From Salinirussus sp. (lineage in GTDB: Archaea; Halobacteriota; Halobacteria; Halobacteriales; Haloarculaceae): a DNA stretch of 7,019 nt. Shown piece by piece: positions 6,420 to 7,019 of this stretch. The notes beneath the pieces were generated by a model. The model saw only the letters and a list, made by a program, of their open reading frames with translations, had not been told where the DNA came from and did not search any database. A program made the position numbers and the translations under genes. Location: positions 1 through 7,019 of the forward strand of contig JAQCNN010000006.1 of NCBI GenBank assembly GCA_028275005.1, in the 5' to 3' direction. Every line of letters starts with the position of its first letter. Within the stretch, counting starts at the first letter, position 1.

Positions 6420-6436
6420 CCGGCGAGTGTCGCCGG
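6420..6436. repeat. 7-base inverted repeat with a 3-base loop
   Basis: CCGGCGA (6420-6426), loop GTG, TCGCCGG (6430-6436). It would form a tight GC-rich hairpin and is followed by a run of seven C (from 6440). This lies about 80 bases after the reductase stop. Confidence 0.4.
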
Positions 6437-6451
6437 CTACCCCCCCGCGAC

Positions 6452-6487
6452 CGTGCCGACCGCGACCGGGGTGATGCGGTCGGCACG
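6452..6487. repeat. Perfect 12-base inverted repeat with a 12-base loop
   Basis: CGTGCCGACCGC (6452-6463) is followed after 12 bases by its exact reverse complement GCGGTCGGCACG (6476-6487). Four more pairs (CGCG 6446-6449 with CGCG 6491-6494) could form across a small asymmetric internal loop. It could be an RNA hairpin, part of a terminator, or a protein-binding site upstream of the aldo/keto reductase. There is no adjacent T-run. Confidence 0.6.
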
Positions 6488-6573
6488 CCCCGCGACGAAC
6501 AGCCGGCTGGCGGCGGTCCGCGACGCGACGGCTTCGCAACCGCTTTCCTGTCCGCGGTCGTACCCAGACTCGC

Positions 6574-7019
6574 ATGAGCCAGGAGCTCACCCCGGAGGAC
6601 GTGCCACACGCCGGCGAGATGCCGGTGTTCGGCCTCGGCACCTGGGAGAACGACGACCACGACCAGTGCGCCGAGAGCGTCCGCACCGCCCTGGAGATGG
6701 GGTACCGTCACATCGATACCGCACAGGCCTACCGCAACGAGGATGCCGTCGGCGAGGGGATCGCCGCCGCCGACGTCGACCGCGAGGCGGTCTTTCTGGC
6801 CACGAAGGTGTGGATCTCGAACCTCTCCTACGAGGACGTCCACGCGAGCGTCGAGCGGAGCCTCGACCAGCTCGGGACGGACTACGTCGACCTGCTGTAC
6901 GTCCACTGGCCGGCCGGCGACTACGACCCGGCGGAGACACTGCGGGCGTTCGACGAACTGTACGACGACGGCACCGTCGACCGGGTCGGCGTCTCGAACT
7001 TCGAGCCCGAGCACGTCGA
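6574..7019 (+). CDS. Aldo/keto reductase, N-terminal part, cut by the window end
   Basis: The frame is open from ATG 6574 to the window end, giving 148 complete codons of a protein that in this family has about 260-280 residues. It is an NAD(P)H-dependent (alpha/beta)8-barrel reductase acting on aldehydes or ketones. The four catalytic residues are all visible: D48 and Y53 in HIDTAQAY (46-53), K78 in ATKVW (76-80) and H111 in YVHWP (109-113). GLGTW (20-24) and GVSNF (139-143) are also typical. The pattern resembles the 2,5-diketo-gluconate reductase type of AKR, but the physiological substrate cannot be read from the sequence and the cofactor-binding C-terminal part is missing. It follows the reductase gene on the same strand after 234 bases with hairpins, so it is probably a separate transcription unit. 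No strong promoter or Shine-Dalgarno was seen. Confidence 0.93.
   Translation, partial: MSQELTPEDVPHAGEMPVFGLGTWENDDHDQCAESVRTALEMGYRHIDTAQAYRNEDAVGEGIAAADVDREAVFLATKVWISNLSYEDVHASVERSLDQLGTDYVDLLYVHWPAGDYDPAETLRAFDELYDDGTVDRVGVSNFEPEHV

Larger units (their letters stand above)
6340..6573. other. 234-base non-coding gap with three inverted repeats
   Basis: No frame here has a credible start with protein-like composition. The gap lies between the reductase stop and the aldo/keto reductase start on the same strand. It holds three inverted repeats, described separately at 6357-6379, 6420-6436 and 6452-6487. There is no T-tract of the kind expected for an archaeal terminator and no strong TATA box before 6574. 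It probably contains the 3' end of the reductase transcript and the aldo/keto reductase promoter. Confidence 0.55.

Noticed and set aside
6442..6590. Minus-strand frame in the gap ending in a protein-like tail (RADRITPVAVGTVAGG then stop)
   Set aside because: About 45 codons between stops with no ATG or GTG start, and much of the attractive tail is made by the inverted repeat itself. It might be a gene remnant, but nothing else supports it.
6286..7014. 242-residue open frame on the minus strand opposite the aldo/keto reductase
   Set aside because: The opposing frame has all four catalytic residues of its family, while this one becomes Arg/Ser-rich in the gap and shows no domain.
1..7019. tRNA, rRNA, CRISPR array, insertion sequence or attachment site
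   Set aside because: No cloverleaf-like sequence, regularly spaced repeat, transposase motif or flanking terminal repeat was seen on either strand by eye.

Overview
The window looks like chromosomal DNA from a halophilic archaeon (class Halobacteria). The DNA is GC-rich throughout and the encoded proteins are rich in Asp and Glu. Shine-Dalgarno sequences are missing in front of most starts. Several starts instead have an AT-richer, TATA-like patch 22 to 32 bases upstream, as expected for leaderless haloarchaeal transcripts. The protein families present (a GGGPS/PcrB-like protein, a geranylgeranyl-reductase-like flavoprotein and a haloarchaeal photolyase) fit this assignment. No genus can be named from the sequence alone.

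Layout. Positions 1-223 (+) hold the C-terminal end of a small two-helix membrane protein. Positions 326-1696 (+) encode a cryptochrome/photolyase family protein with intact FAD, substrate and electron-transfer tryptophan positions. It ends 8 bases from the convergent end of a minus-strand block of three genes. Read in transcription order, these are a diverged class I isoprenoid-synthase-like protein (4925-3858), a long GGGPS/PcrB-like prenylglyceryl-phosphate-synthase-family protein (3757-2495), and a small protein of unknown function ending in a CxxC...CxxC zinc ribbon (2457-1705). Divergent from the block, across a 115-base shared promoter region, is a geranylgeranyl-reductase-family flavoprotein (5041-6339, +). 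After a 234-base non-coding gap with three inverted repeats comes the start of an aldo/keto reductase (6574 to window end, +).

How the genes may work together. The centre of the window (2495-6339) places side by side three protein families that act on isoprenoid chains: one related to polyprenyl synthases, one that joins a prenyl chain to glycerol-1-phosphate, and one that saturates prenyl double bonds. Each differs from its textbook relative. The synthase-like protein has only one clear Asp-rich motif in the expected context. The GGGPS-like protein carries an internal insertion and a C-terminal extension of about 140 residues. The reductase has a Ser/Thr-rich loop without cysteine and a His after its YxWxF motif. 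The most interesting hypothesis is therefore a second, specialised prenyl-lipid pathway beside the core archaeol pathway. This is inferred from families and gene order and is not demonstrated by the sequence. The photolyase and aldo/keto reductase look like unrelated neighbours. No RNA genes, CRISPR arrays, insertion sequences or attachment sites were seen.
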